Positions 47,545 through 59,671 of a stretch of DNA of 64,000 bases are shown piece after piece. The translations under genes and the position numbers were made by a program. This DNA is from Eulemur rufifrons (taxonomy: Eukaryota > Chordata > Mammalia > Primates > Lemuridae): the NCBI RefSeq assembly GCF_041146395.1, contig NC_090996.1, positions 29,040,738-29,104,737 on the forward strand, read 5' to 3'. The notes beneath the pieces were generated by a model, which was given only the letters and a program-made list of their open reading frames with translations, did not search any database and was not told where the DNA came from. Numbering within the stretch: the stretch's first letter is position 1; each line of letters opens with the position of its first letter.

Positions 47545-48130
47545 TCCCCTTTTATTCTGTCCCCTCTGACCCATTTCCCCACAGCAGCCGGAAAACATGA
47601 GTTGGCATACTCACTCCACTGCTTCGACTGTTCATCGGCTTCCTGTTGTCCTTAAGATCAAATTCAAACTCCCACCATGGCCTGTGAGAGCCCCTGCCTG
47701 CCTCTCTGATTTCTCCTCCCACTTCCCTCATTCTAGTCACAACTGCCTCCTCTATCCGTCAAGCACACGTGACTCTTCCCTACCCCAGGGCCTTTGCACT
47801 TGCTATTTACATCCTCTGCATGAAATCCTTTCTCCATGGCTGGCTATTCTTCTAGTCTAACTGTCACCCTTCAGCGAGCCCTTCCTGGATCACTCTGGCT
47901 AAAATGACCTCTCCCCATCTGTCACTCTCTGTCACCCTGTTTCATTTCTTCCCTGCACTTATCACTATTGAAAGTGTCTTGTTTATTGACTTATTTATAT
48001 TTTTCCTCGAGGTCTATCTCTACTCCTAGAAAGTAAACTCCTTGACGGTAGGGACCTTGTCTGACCTGTTCACTGTGAGTGCCGGGGCCTGGCAAATGCT
48101 CCCTAAGTGTTGGGAATGGACAAAAGAAAT
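47545..48130 (+). mobile_element. L2 LINE 3' region, well preserved
   Basis: Landmarks in L2 order are 'cttcctgttgtccttaagat', 'caaattcaaactcccaccat', 'ggcctttgcacttgctattt', 'agcgagcccttcctggatca', 'aagtaaactccttgacggta' and 'ggacagggacctt'-type. At about 585 bases it is the clearest L2 here. Confidence 0.85.
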
Positions 48131-48194
48131 TGACAAAAAGCTTCAAAGCAAGAAGTGTGTGCAGATGATGCAGAGCTTTAGGAATCATGCGTCA

Positions 48195-48375
48195 CCACTC
48201 TGGACGTGACACATGCCAAGAATTGTTATAAGTGCCTTGTGTGTGCGAACTCAATCTTCCAGCATCCCAGGAAGTAGGTGGCAGTATTCCCATTTTACAG
48301 ATGGGAACATGAAGGCACAGAGAGGTTAAATGACCAGCACAAGAGCACACAGCCAGTCAGCTCCCGATGCTGCGT
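48195..48375 (-). repeat. MIR SINE, antisense
   Basis: 'cattttacagatgggaacat', 'gcacagagaggttaaatgac' and 'agcacacagccagtcagctc' are reverse MIR landmarks. Confidence 0.75.
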
Positions 48376-49109
48376 GTCTGGGGGGAAATATGCAGGGTCC
48401 AGCCACGCAAACGTCTTAGCTGTGTCGCACAAGGAATAGAAAATCCGTTTCTTTACGTTGTGGCCACACCCACCTGGGTATAATAAGATCCCAGAGAGAG
48501 GGGTTGGGGGACAAGAGATGATGTCAGGAGTCTAACAGAAGCAGCAGAATCCCACGGTGGGGCAAATTAGAAATTCAAAGTTCTAGGACCTGCTGCCTCT
48601 CGCCACCTCAGCCTCAGTTTCCCCATCTCCAAAGTGCAGCAGGGAGGGAATGATCCTGGGCATCTCCCCCTGTTTTATGATTCTATTCAGTAATAAATGA
48701 GGGCCACCATGAGTGTCACAGAAACTCCCAGGGTGGGAGGCGGGTGGCAGTGCCTGGGAAAGGCATCAGAACCTAAAGGAGGGCAGAGGGCACAGCTGCG
48801 GCTTCTGCCTGCTCCACGTGCAGCCCTCCTTTCTCTGCCACCTGCCATCCTGCGCGGATCTTAGCCAGGGAGGGGAGCTGTCCCACAGGGAGCCCGGCCT
48901 CCCCCGGGCCATGGGGTGGGCACCTGTTCCAGTCTGAGCTGACCTGACGCCCTCTCCAAACAGGACCCCCAGACTCAGGAAACCAGGAGCAAACGAGGAA
49001 GGCAAGGCCACTCCTGGGCTCCTGCCGAGTCGTGCAAGACCCTGTGGCTCCCTGCCTGGCAAGGCCCCTGCTGCACTCACGAGCCTCGGGGGCCACCCCT
49101 GTGACCTCA
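48376..49109. other. Intergenic DNA, nothing recognised
   Basis: A short MIR-like piece lies near 48,600-48,660 ('gcctcagtttccccatctcc'). Confidence 0.35.
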
Positions 49110-49530
49110 TTCCTGCCACTTTCCCCACTGCTCACCACGTTTCAGCAACACTGTCACTTTTATTGCTCAGGTCAAATGCCTCATCACCCCAGGGCATTTG
49201 CACCTGCTGTTCCCTCTGCTGAGAACATTTTGCTCCAGACCTTCCTTCCTTCTGGTCATTTTAGCCTCTGTCAGAGGTGTCTTCAGAGAGGTCTTGCTCC
49301 ACCCCGCCCATCAGTGCCCACCGCATCCTCCAGTTGTACTTTCTCCAGGGCGACTGTTGCCAGCTGAGGTTATTTTGCTGCCGTATTAGTTGACTTATTT
49401 TTATCTGCCTTCTTTGTCTGACATAAGCCCCACTCCTCCAGGTGTCTTGGTTTCCACTGCCTCCCCAAGCCCTTTAAGCACTTGGCTGCTGCTTAAAAAA
49501 GTGATGTTCGAATAGATAAATGAATTAATG
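49110..49530 (+). mobile_element. L2 LINE 3' region
   Basis: 'ccccagggcatttgcacctg', 'ctgttccctctgctgagaac' and the tail 'gaatagataaatgaattaat' are L2 landmarks. Confidence 0.7.
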
Positions 49531-50424
49531 GGACAATGGAGTGAGTCTAAGTCCATGTAATCCTCCAAGGGAACACTTGAAAGAGTTACAGTGGAGGGAA
49601 TTCTTTGTCCTGTTTTCAAACGGGGAAACTGAGGTCTGGAGAGAGACAAGGAGGCCATATCAGAACCCCAACCTGGACTTCCTTCCCCGTGGGGCAGAAC
49701 TTCTCCAAGTCCCCTCCGCACAGGAGGACACGGGCTTTGGGATCACTTCCTGAAGTGGGAGCCGAGGTGCCCCAGGGCAGGGAATCCCGCGGGGGCACCT
49801 CCCTCTGTGTTCTCCCCACGCTCCTCTTCCCCGAGAGAAACACACACGCTGTCATGGAGGAGGAGCATGCTTACATGTGGACGGAGGGGCCTTTGAACAC
49901 CTGGACCCGGAGCACCTGGGAGGTGGGAGGATGGGAGGGACCTAGCCTCGAGGACGGGTGGCTGACGGACAAGCTGGGTCATGCCGTGCGCCCGTCCACA
50001 CAGATCCGCCTGGCATGTGGGTGGTGTGGTCCGACTGGTTGGGTGAGTGCAGGGTGCAGGCTGGCGAGGGTGCCACCCAGCAAACTGTGACACTCCCACC
50101 CTGGAGACGGGGAGCCGCCCGGTCTCCCACTCTCTCTCCAGCCCTAGTGGGCACGGATGCTGGGTTTGGGGCCACCAACTCAAGAGATCCAGTGCTTCCC
50201 TGGCATCCTTCCAGGATCCAGAGATGTGCTGGGCACAAGGGCCCTTGGGTAGGGCTTCCCGAGAGCGTCTCGCCTCGGGATGGAGGGCAAGCGGGGAGCC
50301 CGCGGGGCCAGCAGCGCAGAGATTGGGTCCAGATACGTGGACGAAGAGGCCAGTGAGGAGCGAAGCCTCCGTGGTGCCGGGAGAGCTGGGTGTGGGCATC
50401 AAGAATCGGAAGCTCCGTGGATAT
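49531..50424. other. Intergenic DNA, nothing recognised
   Basis: Overlapping long frames on both strands (up to 228 codons, 49,743-50,429, -) have no recognisable domain and are probably chance in GC-rich DNA. Confidence 0.4.
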
Positions 50425-50530
50425 TCCAATCACCCTGATTTGATTACAGGAATGTCTCCAATGAGCACATGTACCCCGAAAATATGTACATCTAATATGT
50501 TTCAATAAAACTTAATGCATTAATTAAAAA
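50425..50530 (+). mobile_element. Old L1 3' end with A-rich tail
   Basis: 'ccaatcaccctgatttgatt', 'catgtaccccgaaaatatg' and 'aatatgtttcaataaaac' are typical of L1M 3' ends, followed by an A-rich tail. Confidence 0.65.
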
Positions 50531-50539
50531 AAGACTTTG

Positions 50540-50715
50540 GAGCTCCCTTGAGTCCTGGCCCTTGCCACTTACTTAACCCGTCCGAGCCTCTGTTGCCTCA
50601 TCTGGAAAATGGGGATCACAGACCTACTTCCTAGTGGGGTCATGAGGATCAGAGGAGCCAGGGTGGTAAGTGCTCAGCCCTTGGTAGGTGCCCAATACTC
50701 ACCAAGGTGTAGAAA
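50540..50715 (+). repeat. MIR SINE
   Basis: 'cttgccacttacttaacccg', 'cctctgttgcctcatctgga' and 'gtaggtgcccaatactcacc' are sense MIR landmarks. Confidence 0.65.
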
Positions 50716-51355
50716 GGAGGCGCTTGGGGCAATGCTGGGGACCGTCTTGTGCCCAGTTTCACTTTCATTTCCTAGAAAATGCAGGGCTGGACCCCACCCC
50801 TGGGGACCTTTCCAGTGCCATATTCTACTCTGTCACTGTGGACAGCTAGATGCTAGTGGCTCTAGCTAAGGTGCTGACGGCTGATTTGTAGCTAATGGGG
50901 TAATGACTGATAATGGCTTAATAAGGTTCCTCCATCTAAGAACCTTCACCTTTTAACCAGTGGCCACCGAGAGAAGACAAAGGAACATTCTGCGGAGCCT
51001 GGCATGGGGGTGGGGATATGAGAGGGGACTTTGGTGGAAGGGGACTTCGGGCCCTCCTGTGTGTGCTGAGGGCCCCCATGTCCAGCCCTGGGTTGTCAGG
51101 TGCACCCACGCTGCACACAGCTGGACCGAGGAGAGCCAGGAATCAGAGCCCTTGACAGCTTTCCCTGGGGAGCCCCTGACTTCCTGTTCCGGGGTTGCAA
51201 AGGGGCAGGACCAACGGGTGTGCCAGGAAGAGGTCTGGGGGCTACACGTGGGAAGAGGCCCCTCTGTGTCATTATTCTTGATCTCCTAGATTTACCCTAG
51301 AACAGGTTTCCTGAATTTGGTCATCTCAGCACCACCTGCACAGTTACGATTATTT
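50716..51355. other. Intergenic DNA, nothing recognised
   Basis: No supported feature is present. Confidence 0.4.
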
Positions 51356-51544
51356 CAGAGGTTGTTCAACCATGGCCTGCAGCCCAAATTTGATCCCAAG
51401 TCGGCTTTTGTAAATAAAGTTTTATTGGCACACAGCCACGCCCACTGGCTCACGGATTGTCTGTGATGGGGACCGCATGCATGGCCCGCAAAGTTAAAAA
51501 GTATTTGCTGTCTGGCCCTTGACAGGAAAAGTTTGCTGACCTTT
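51356..51544 (+). mobile_element. hAT-Charlie-type element, near full length
   Basis: 'gtaaataaagttttattggc', 'cacacagccacgcccact', 'catggcccgcaaagttaaa' and the end 'ggaaaagtttgctgacct' show a fuller copy of the element at 1-71 and 11,858. Confidence 0.75.
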
Positions 51545-51954
51545 TATTTTACTTCATTTTTAAGAATCATCTTTTGACTTAGATTTATTGTGAAATGGAA
51601 CTTTTTACCAGCGCCGTGAATAGAAAACCAGAATCTCTAGCCTGAATGGAAGGAAATTGGAAAAATAAATATAGCCAAAGAAAAACAATGTTTTTCAATT
51701 CTACCTGGAGGCTGTTGCCTAACCGAACTTCTGAGCTGGGGCCTGCGTGCTCTTTCTTGAGAAGGGACGTTATTCTTTCGTTCATTTGGCAGAGATTTGT
51801 TGAGAACCTACTGTGTGCCAGGCATGCTTCCTTAGGTCTCACCGATACATTCTGTTCTCCACAACATTTATTTCAAAATTAAAAAAAAAGAAAAAGATTC
51901 TGCTGATTAAAAAAGGTTACAACCAACTAGGATAAGAGAAAATCCACTGGGCCA

Positions 51955-52262
51955 GGAGCAAAACTACTTACTTGGTTCTGGTCCTGTGTTGGCTCCTGAC
52001 CTGCTGTGTGACCTTGGGCAGGTCCGGTTCCCTCTCTGGGCCTGCTCCTTCCACATCAGTGTCTTTCCAACTTACCTAGTCGTAGAATTACCTGGTATTC
52101 CACCCCTTACTTCTAAAAATGATAATTCCCAGGCCCCTCCCCTGGAGATTCTGGTGCAGTAGGTTTGGGAGGTGGGCCCAGGAATGTGAGTTTTGAACAA
52201 GCCCCTCCCTCCCTCCTGCCCCAGGGGGACACCTGCTTTGTATAAGGTTGGGAAAAACAGGT
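51955..52262. repeat. MIR fragment followed by MER5-type element
   Basis: 51,955-52,050 is sense MIR ('cctgctgtgtgaccttgggc'). 52,057-52,262 is MER5-type ('ggagattctggtgcagtagg', 'gaatgtgagttttgaacaag'). Confidence 0.65.
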
Positions 52263-52854
52263 CTCCACAGTTTCTTCTCTCATCTCTCCAGCTCCCTGAA
52301 TTTCTCCAGCTCTGAGCACCCCTCCCACCTGACACCTCCCTGATCTGGTAGGGGAGTCTGGGGTGTTGGCACAGGAGGGGGCAGCCCAGGAGCTAGGCTC
52401 ACGCAACACGTCCGTCCGCCACGCCTTTGGAACGGGGTGGGGGGGGGTTGGAGAGGTGATTAGTACCCTTGGGAGGCAGAACGTTTAGAAGCCATTCAGG
52501 AAAAACAAAACTAGACAAAACATCTCCTTCCTTAATCGTTAGCCAAAGACTCATTTGCCAGTTTTATGGACACAAAATCTGGGATCCACCGTGAGCAAGG
52601 CCTCGGGAGAGCCCTAGGACTTGTGTCTAATAGGCTTTTACCATCCAGGAGCAAGGAGTGAGGCTGGGGAGACGCAGCCTTCGTTCTTCGGTGCTGTGCT
52701 GGGCCGGGTGGGTGAAAGGAGAGCCACAGGTGCAGGTGGAAGGGAGGAACTAATACGGTTGAACGGTGGGGTCGGTGCCCTCTCCTTCTCCAGGAGTCTT
52801 AAAATCTGAGCTCTGCCATTTCAGGTTCTAGTTCACTGCATGATCCCGGACATG
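52263..52854. other. Intergenic DNA, nothing recognised
   Basis: No supported feature is present apart from a G-run near 52,437-52,448. Confidence 0.4.
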
Positions 52855-53260
52855 ACTTGGGTGTCCATTCTAGAATCTTCCAACTCCTTCTTCAAGGACC
52901 ACCCACCTTCCAAGTTTAAAAGATACACCTTCAAAGAGGCTTTCCCTGGCTGTGCTAAGTCTCTTTTTTCCTGCTTTTAATCTTGGGACTACTTTGCTAC
53001 AAACCCCTCTCCCAATCTGTTGTTGGTTTTATACCTTTTTTATACCTTTTTTATACCTTTATCACTAATCTTTTTTTGCTTCCTGAATAGCAATTGCCAC
53101 AACTTGTAATCGTGTGTGTGTGTTTGTTTGTTTGTTTACTTATCTTATGACTCCATCACCAGATTGTCCCCTCCACTGGATGAGAGACTATGCCATTTTC
53201 ATTCGTCACTGTGCCCGCTGCTGCACTCAGCCTTAGGAAGCCCTTGATAAATAGTTGTTG
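52855..53260 (+). mobile_element. L2 LINE 3' region, cut by an Alu
   Basis: 'aagaggctttccctggctgt' and 'aagcccttgataaatagttg' are L2 landmarks. The next element inserted into its tail. An imperfect 11-base tandem 'tataccttttt' occurs at 53,028-53,062, and GT/TTTG runs occur at 53,110-53,138. Confidence 0.65.
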
Positions 53261-53261
53261 G

Positions 53262-53567
53262 GGCCAGGCGTGGTGGCTCATGCCTGTAATCCTAGCACTC
53301 TGGGAGGCTGAGGCGGGAGGATCACTTGAGGTCAGGAGTTCGAGATCAGCCTGAGCAAGAGTGAGACCCCCATCTCTACTAAAAATAGAAAAATTAGCCA
53401 GGTGTGGTGGTGCACACCTGTAGTCCCAGCTACTAGGGAGGCTGAGGCAGGAGGATCGCTTGAGCCCAGGAGTTTGAGGTTGCTGTGAGCTAGGCTGACG
53501 CCACGGCACTCTAGTCCAGGTTACAGAGTGAGACTCTGTCTCAAAAAATATATAAATAAGTAAATCC
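53262..53567 (+). mobile_element. Alu (dimeric, strepsirrhine-type) with perfect target duplication
   Basis: GGCCAGGCGTGGTGGCTCAT to an A-rich tail. The right arm has 'ggctgacgccacggcactct', which I associate with lemur Alus. ATAGTTGTTG at 53,251-53,260 is repeated exactly at 53,568-53,577. Confidence 0.9.
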
Positions 53568-53596
53568 ATAGTTGTTGTATAAAGGAATAAGTAAAG

Positions 53597-53760
53597 CAGC
53601 ACTTCTCAAACTTTAATGTGCATGTGATTCCCCTGGAGATTTTGTTAAAATGCAGATTCTGATCCAGTAAGTCCGGGGTGGGGGAGGCCTGAGAGTCTGC
53701 ATTTTTCACAAGTTCCTGGGGTGCTAATGTTGGTGGTCTGTGGACGACACTTTAGGTAGC
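53597..53760. mobile_element. MER5-type hAT element
   Basis: Starts CAGCACTTCTCAAACTTTAA, includes 'tgttaaaatgcagattctga' and ends 'acgacactttaggtagc'. It is near full length. Confidence 0.75.
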
Positions 53761-54478
53761 CATGACCTAGACAAAGTCTGCCTAATCAGTCACCCACCCC
53801 GCTGGCTCCTTCCCATTGCTCGATGCCTGAGGAGAGGTTTCAAGCTTTTCAGAAGCAAGGAAGGGGCTACTGAAACTCAAGAAAGGATTAACAAAGAAGT
53901 AGGAGGAACTGCAAGGAGCACAGAATCTAAGATGCTCCAGAAGCTTCGCTGAGCACAGCACACCTGACTTGCAAAGGTATCACATCTTTTCATGGCCCAG
54001 TTTGTCTGGTCCTGAGGGCTGAGCAAGATGACCGTACCCTGTTTGCCCAGATCTTTCCCAGGAGGGAGAGGGGCTGTCCCAGGGCTGGAAATGTTAACAC
54101 GTAACTTTACCAGCACATCTTCACTCTCAATGCCAAGTTCACCACGCACATCCCAGCAGTTTATACACATAGCCTGGTTATAACGGTGGTGTGTGATTCA
54201 CACTGCCTTGGTGACAACCTCTGTCCCCCTCCCACCCTTGGACTCACACAAAGCCCTCTCCAGCAGCAGAGAGATGCAGCTGAAGGTCAAGGTGGCTCAG
54301 CTGAGCTGATGATGCTCTCCTGTGGGCCACCTCTGTGGGAACATAAGGTGGCCCTCCACCAGCCAAGAAAACCTTTCTCAATAGGATGTCAATTCACCGT
54401 CGTGCGTAGGGTGTCAGGAAATCCAATGTTAAATCTGATGCTCAATTGCTACGACCACATTTGCTTAAAGATCTAAAC
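53761..54478. other. Intergenic DNA, nothing recognised
   Basis: No supported feature is present. Confidence 0.4.
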
Positions 54479-54667
54479 GGTGTTTCTCAGAATGTGGTCC
54501 CTTCACTACCCACATGAAAATCATTTTGCAACAGGCGGCGTGTGTGGAGGGTGGGGTTTGTTAAATACGCAGATTCCTGGGCTCCACCCAGATCTCTTGT
54601 AGCGGCACCTTTGGAAGTGGGGCCTGGAGATTTGCATAGTCGGTAGGTTCCCCAGGTGATGCACAGG
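54479..54667. mobile_element. MER5-type hAT element
   Basis: 'gtgtttctcagaatgtggtc', 'acgcagattcctgggctcc' and 'ttccccaggtgatgcacagg' are MER5-type landmarks. Confidence 0.65.
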
Positions 54668-56054
54668 TAGGTGCATTTACCTTTCCAAATCTCTGAGCTC
54701 ATATTTTTGCTTCCTGCTCCATCTATGCGTTTTATTTCCTTTTGTGTCAGCTGTATTGTGTCTGTGTCTTTGATTGTAAACTGCCTTAAGCTTTCCTTTG
54801 GAAGTCAGGTAAATACATGAGGCTTCATATGTGACCAGGTGTCCCAGGGAGCCAGCCCTGCACCCTTGATCCTCTTCTAGCCAAATAATCTGTCATCAAA
54901 GTGCAGCTCCTGTAGAAGCTGCCTGCAAATCCCTCCTTGTTACCCGAATCAACCCAACTCGCCTCCGGAGTCCAGCCTGTCCTCAGCACCTTAAGAAAAT
55001 TCTGCAACCTTGGGTACTCCAATGGACCAAGCCAAGGCCTTCACATGTGGCCTCAAAGGAACGCCCATTTCACCCGACCCCTAGATCTCCAGCCCTCTAA
55101 ATAATGTGATGTTCTCTAGACATCTCCCCAAAGGCCCTCTGAGCCCCCTCTGGGTCACCCTCCTCCCAGATCCAATGTCATTCCAAAGTGTGAGTGGCAT
55201 CTGGGATTCCATGTTACCACCTTTCTCATCTCCTATTTAGGTTACCGTTTTCTACACCATTGGCTCAGGAGAGGCACCTCTTCCCGATTTCACAAAGGCA
55301 CCATGGAGACCAATAGGAACCCGATTGCTCACCTGCTACCTGTCAGACGTAGATGAGTAAGGTAGATAAGACCTCTGCTCTGGGAAGCTTCTGTTGAATT
55401 GCGGAATGAAGGCAGTAAGAAAGCACATACATAACAAAATAATTAAAAATATAATAATTACAGATTGTAAATAATAGTGTTATGGAAGAAAAGTCCCTCA
55501 ATGGAACACCTGCGCTGTGCTGGTTGCTGGAGGCCGAGGCTGCCTTATCCAGAACTTCCCACCTCTCGGGGGACACCAGATGGGGGGAGGAACAGACACA
55601 AGCTGTGTCCCAGAGGATTTTAATCCCACACTGGGAGGGAATTCCAGACTGTCAAGGCAGAAGACATTTAAGATCAAGAATCTCATTTGTCCAGAGGGGT
55701 TTAAATACCTTTCTGCCCAGAAGCCAAGGAAGGATCGAGAATTGCTAGGTCTCCTCCTGCTGTGTCATTCTTTGAATTTTGAAGTGTGGGAGTGTGAGTG
55801 GGGTGGGAGGGTGGAAACGGAAGTCACCCTCACTTCTCCAGCCCCACAGATTCCTCAGGATGTGTGAGTCTGGCCGGAGTCCTGAGGCTGGAGTTGCCTG
55901 GCAAGGCCAGAGGTCACTCAGATTAGGAAGCTATTTCTGTGGTCTCACAGCCTAAGAGACAGCTCACGTATACACCACGATATCCAGCAGTCTTGGAAAG
56001 AAAAACAAAACGCATGTCAGTGTCAAGCAAGACAGTGAGCGCAATGGACCAGCA
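54668..56054. other. Intergenic DNA with a faint LINE-like segment
   Basis: 55,350-55,520 resembles the old LINE-like repeat at 9,190 ('gacctctgctctgggaag', 'aagaaagcacatacataac'). The rest is unrecognised. Confidence 0.35.
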
Positions 56055-56190
56055 TTGGGTGGCAAGTTCCATGAGATCAAGCGATGTTGGGGACAGCTTT
56101 CTTCACTCACTGTTGTATCCCCACTGCTTCGAGCAGTGTCTGGCACACAGGAGATTCCCATTAAGTACATGTTAAGTGAATTAGTGGAAA
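56055..56190 (+). mobile_element. L2 LINE 3' tail
   Basis: 'gtatccccactgcttcgagc', 'agtgtctggcacacaggaga' and 'cattaagtacatgttaagtg' are L2 3'-end landmarks. Confidence 0.65.
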
Positions 56191-57751
56191 AATCTTATTT
56201 CTCTGGGCAATTGTTTGTCTCAAAGGAAAGAAGGGGAGAATTTTTTTTTTGAAAAATTAAAAATATTTAGAAAAGTGCAAAGGATGCTTTTATAGATGGA
56301 AGGAATAGTATTTATATTGTGCTTCAGATCCCAGGAATATGAGAGCTCGCCCCTGGAACGTTAATAACAACAGGGACTTTTTCTTCTTTTCACAGCTTTT
56401 CAGTGCCAAACTGTACTCTGTTCTTCTCAGAAGATGGGCCAAGAGAGCTGGCCTCCATCCTCCCTGCCATGCTGGGGACACCCGGGGACTTTCTTCCGGG
56501 GCTTGCTAAGAACATCCTACGAGTCATCCTGGGCTCCAGATGTTTGGGTGGTGACGACTCTGATGGTGGCAAATCAGCCCTGTCCCGGCTTCTGTTTCCC
56601 TTTCTGCCTGCATTTCAGGGAAATTGAAATCTGGAAGAGCTCTGAAGTTCTACCCCTGTGCCAAACCTCCCGATGAAAACGGAACCAAAGTCAAGCAGCC
56701 AGATGTCCGGGTCCACCAATGCCAAACATTTCTAGAACGGGAAAAACCCAGACACAACCACACGCGTTTGTTCTACTCCCAGACTTTCGTATTCATTACG
56801 TGTGACAGCTTTAGAAGACATGCAACAGCCCAAGACAGCATGATCTGGGCTGTTTCTCCAGAGGTTTGGAAACTCTGTGGTCGTCGTCCTTGGCGAATCA
56901 TCAAACCTCTCTGTCATGAGTCAAGTGGACAATATTTGTACCGTTAATTCTTGTTGTGTTTGCAGAATGTTGCAGGTATTTCTGCAACAGAAATCAGAGA
57001 CAAAGGAGGCAGGAAAAAGACCCTGAAGTTATGGCTCCAACCCCGACCCACAGGGAGAAACTGTGAGACCCCAAGCTCCGAGCTTTAAGTCCGAAGATAC
57101 CAGGGTTTGTTTCTCGTCCGGAAACTATTGTCTCCCTCCTGCCCTCAACCCAGCCTGCGGAGGTGGGCGACAGGGAGGAAATGGCCTCAAGAGAGCATGT
57201 TTCTCAGATCCCACTCTTAAGGAATTCCGATTTCCTGACTCTTCACGCAGCAAGGACTAGCGGGCTGCCCAGCTGGCTCTCTCATGGCAACATGGCAGCC
57301 AGAAGAGCCGTGATTAGAACCGTGGATGGCAGGGCCTTTAGTTGGTGGATGGAGAGTTTAGACCCAATGCTAGTTTTCCTGGAACTTTCACATTTAGGAT
57401 TTTCCTGGGTAGTCCTTGTCTGAGGATCCTATTCCGTCTCTGGAAGAGTAGCCAAGAGCAAATATCACTCGGGGGGCCTTTGAAGGTGTTTGCTATATTC
57501 CTACATCCAGAAGCTTCCAGAGCTACAAGCCAAATTCAGACAGTGTTGGCTCCTGAGAGGTGAAGCCACTGGCCACGGTAGCATGGCTAGTGGGGGACTT
57601 TTTGCTGTTTGGCCTCATGACTTGCTTCGCCAATGAAATGTGAGAATGGAAAGCTTTTAATAGCCAGTGTGTGGTGGTCATCTCATCTTCCCTCTTCCCT
57701 GAGACCAGCAGTGTTCCAGATAGAGCTTGCTCCGTCAACCTCTGAGTGCGT
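56191..57751. other. Intergenic DNA, nothing recognised
   Basis: Some short frames occur (for example 107 codons at 56,624-56,947, +), with no domain or splice context I can identify. Confidence 0.4.
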
Positions 57752-58266
57752 ATATTAGTTATCTATTGCTGCATAACAAATTGCCTCAAAGTTTAGCAAC
57801 ATAAAGCAACATGCATTCATTATCTCACAGTTTCTGTGGGTCGGGAGTCTGGTGTGGCTTAGGGGTCCAGGGCTTCCATCAAGGTGCGGGCCAGGGCCGG
57901 GGTCTCCTCTGAGGCTCAGCTGGGGGAGGACCCACGTCCAAGCTCTCGTGGAGTTGGCAGCACCCTGGTCCTCACAGGCTGTTGGACTGACAGCCTCAGT
58001 TCCTGGCTTTTCCACGTGGGCTTCTCGACCACGGCAGCTTACTCCACGACAGCACACAGCCTGGAAGGCAGTAGAGTGTCTGCTGGTGACACAGAAGTCA
58101 CAGTGTTTTGTAACCTAATCATAAAAGTGACATCTCATCACTTTCACCTTAGTCCATTCGTTAGAAGCAAGTCACTGGGAGCAGCCCACTCTCCAGAGGG
58201 GACAATTACACAAAGGCGTGAACACCAGGAGGCAGAGGTGCTGGGGGACCCTCAGGAGCCTATGGG
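57752..58266. mobile_element. LTR-like repeat (same family as 22,924)
   Basis: 'attagttatctattgctgca', 'atctcacagtttctgtgggt', 'tttccacgtgggcttctcg', 'agaagcaagtcactgggag' and 'gtgaacaccaggaggcagag' are in the order seen for an ancient ERVL-type LTR. The name is not assigned. Confidence 0.6.
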
Positions 58267-58789
58267 CCAGTTTGTTTTCAAAGGAAACGGCCACTAAATG
58301 GGAGTTAGTAAGACCCCTGGCATCTGCCAAGATTCAACTAACCCCCAACCCGAAGTGGGTGTGGTGGCTGCACCCCATTCATATTTGATCCATCCCCATC
58401 GCACGATCCCATGGCTTTGTGGACTTAAATCACATATTTTTTAAAAGTCTCCATCCTTCTTGTCAAGAGTCCACATCGTTTTCTCCATGACTTATTCTGC
58501 CACAACTTGGGGTTCTGCTAAGCTGTCTTAAGGCTGGGGATCAGATTTGCTCCTAGGCAAACCAGGGCATGGACACCCCCAGCCATTCCTTCTGAGAACA
58601 AGAGTCGACAGGAGCAGGTTACAAAAGACTGTAGAACCTAAAATGTTCAAGCCAAGAAGGACACACAGAGAAATTACTCAGTTCTCAATTATCTTCTCTC
58701 CCCAATCCTAAACCAACCCTCCCAACCTCCATGACCTTCGAGTGCCTTCCTTACACTTCTCTCTCTCTCTATAAGATGATCCTTTCATC
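58267..58789. other. Intergenic DNA, nothing recognised
   Basis: A (CT)n patch occurs near 58,760-58,770. Nothing else is supported. Confidence 0.4.
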
Positions 58790-59185
58790 AACCAGCTATT
58801 GCTACGAAACGAGTAACCATGAAGCTTCAGTGGCCTGGAAATAAACACACATTTCTCAGTCACGTGTCTGCAGTGTGGCTGGAGCGACTGTGTGTCTCAG
58901 AGGGAAGTTCTGCAGGTCACCCAGGGCAGCACTACTCCATGTGTGTCTCATTTTTCTGGGAGTGTGTCTCTCATTTCTCTGGGACCAGTAGGCACCAGAG
59001 GTATATTCTGCTCATGGAAATGTCAAAATTGCAAGAGGGCAAACCCTGCCGCCCAAACACCTTTCCGTTCCTCGTGTGTGTCATGTCTGTATATATCTCA
59101 GTGACCAAAGCAAGTCACATGGCTGAGCTCAAGGTCAAGTTGGGGAACATGCTTGTCCATCATGAGGCCACAGCTAGGCTGGAGA
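58790..59185. mobile_element. Diverged LTR-like repeat
   Basis: 'accagctattgctacgaaac', 'cagtgtggctggagcgactg' and 'tccatcatgaggccacagc' are reminiscent of the family at 57,752, but more diverged. Confidence 0.4.
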
Positions 59186-59378
59186 CGTATACTGCTACTA
59201 TGGGGGGCTGAAATACTGGGGCCCAGAGCTCAGTGGAACACACTCTTACTTCCCCCCCCCCCACCATGTTGAAGTTTTGAGCTTATTGCTGAAACACCAG
59301 GAGCAGGAGATACAAGCAGGTATAAGGCAGGAATCCTACTGGAGGGACAGGAGTATATTTAGAGAGAGAAAACGAAGA

Positions 59379-59392
59379 GCACTAGGTGGCAG
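59379..59392 (+). promoter_or_regulatory. Candidate CTCF core motif
   Basis: GCACTAGGTGGCAG differs from the CTCF core CCACTAGGTGGCAG only at the first base. It lies about 2.7 kb upstream of the CpG island. Binding is not shown. Confidence 0.5.
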
Positions 59393-59671
59393 GTGAATGT
59401 GACAGGTAGCTGGGCTCTGGAGAGGGTTTGGAAACCAGGGAGGGGAGCAACTGGCGCACTCCTTTCCTGGGTGCTGGAGAGGCATCTTGATGTCTGGCCA
59501 GGCCGGCCTCAGTCTGGACGCAGCCCAGCAGCAGGTGGCTCGGGAGGCGAAGATACCGGGAGGAGGCACCGCCTGGCTTTGAATCACAGAGTGAGAACAC
59601 AGTTCCCTTTCCCAGTTATCTTGCAATAGTTCTGATGACAGCAGGAGAAAGACTTCTCTGTGCTCATGTGC

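Noticed and set aside
49743..50429. 228-codon frame on the - strand
   Set aside because: It overlaps equally long frames on the other strand, in GC-rich DNA, without family resemblance.
53156..53602. 148-codon frame on the - strand
   Set aside because: It is an antisense Alu translation with the adjoining L2 tail.
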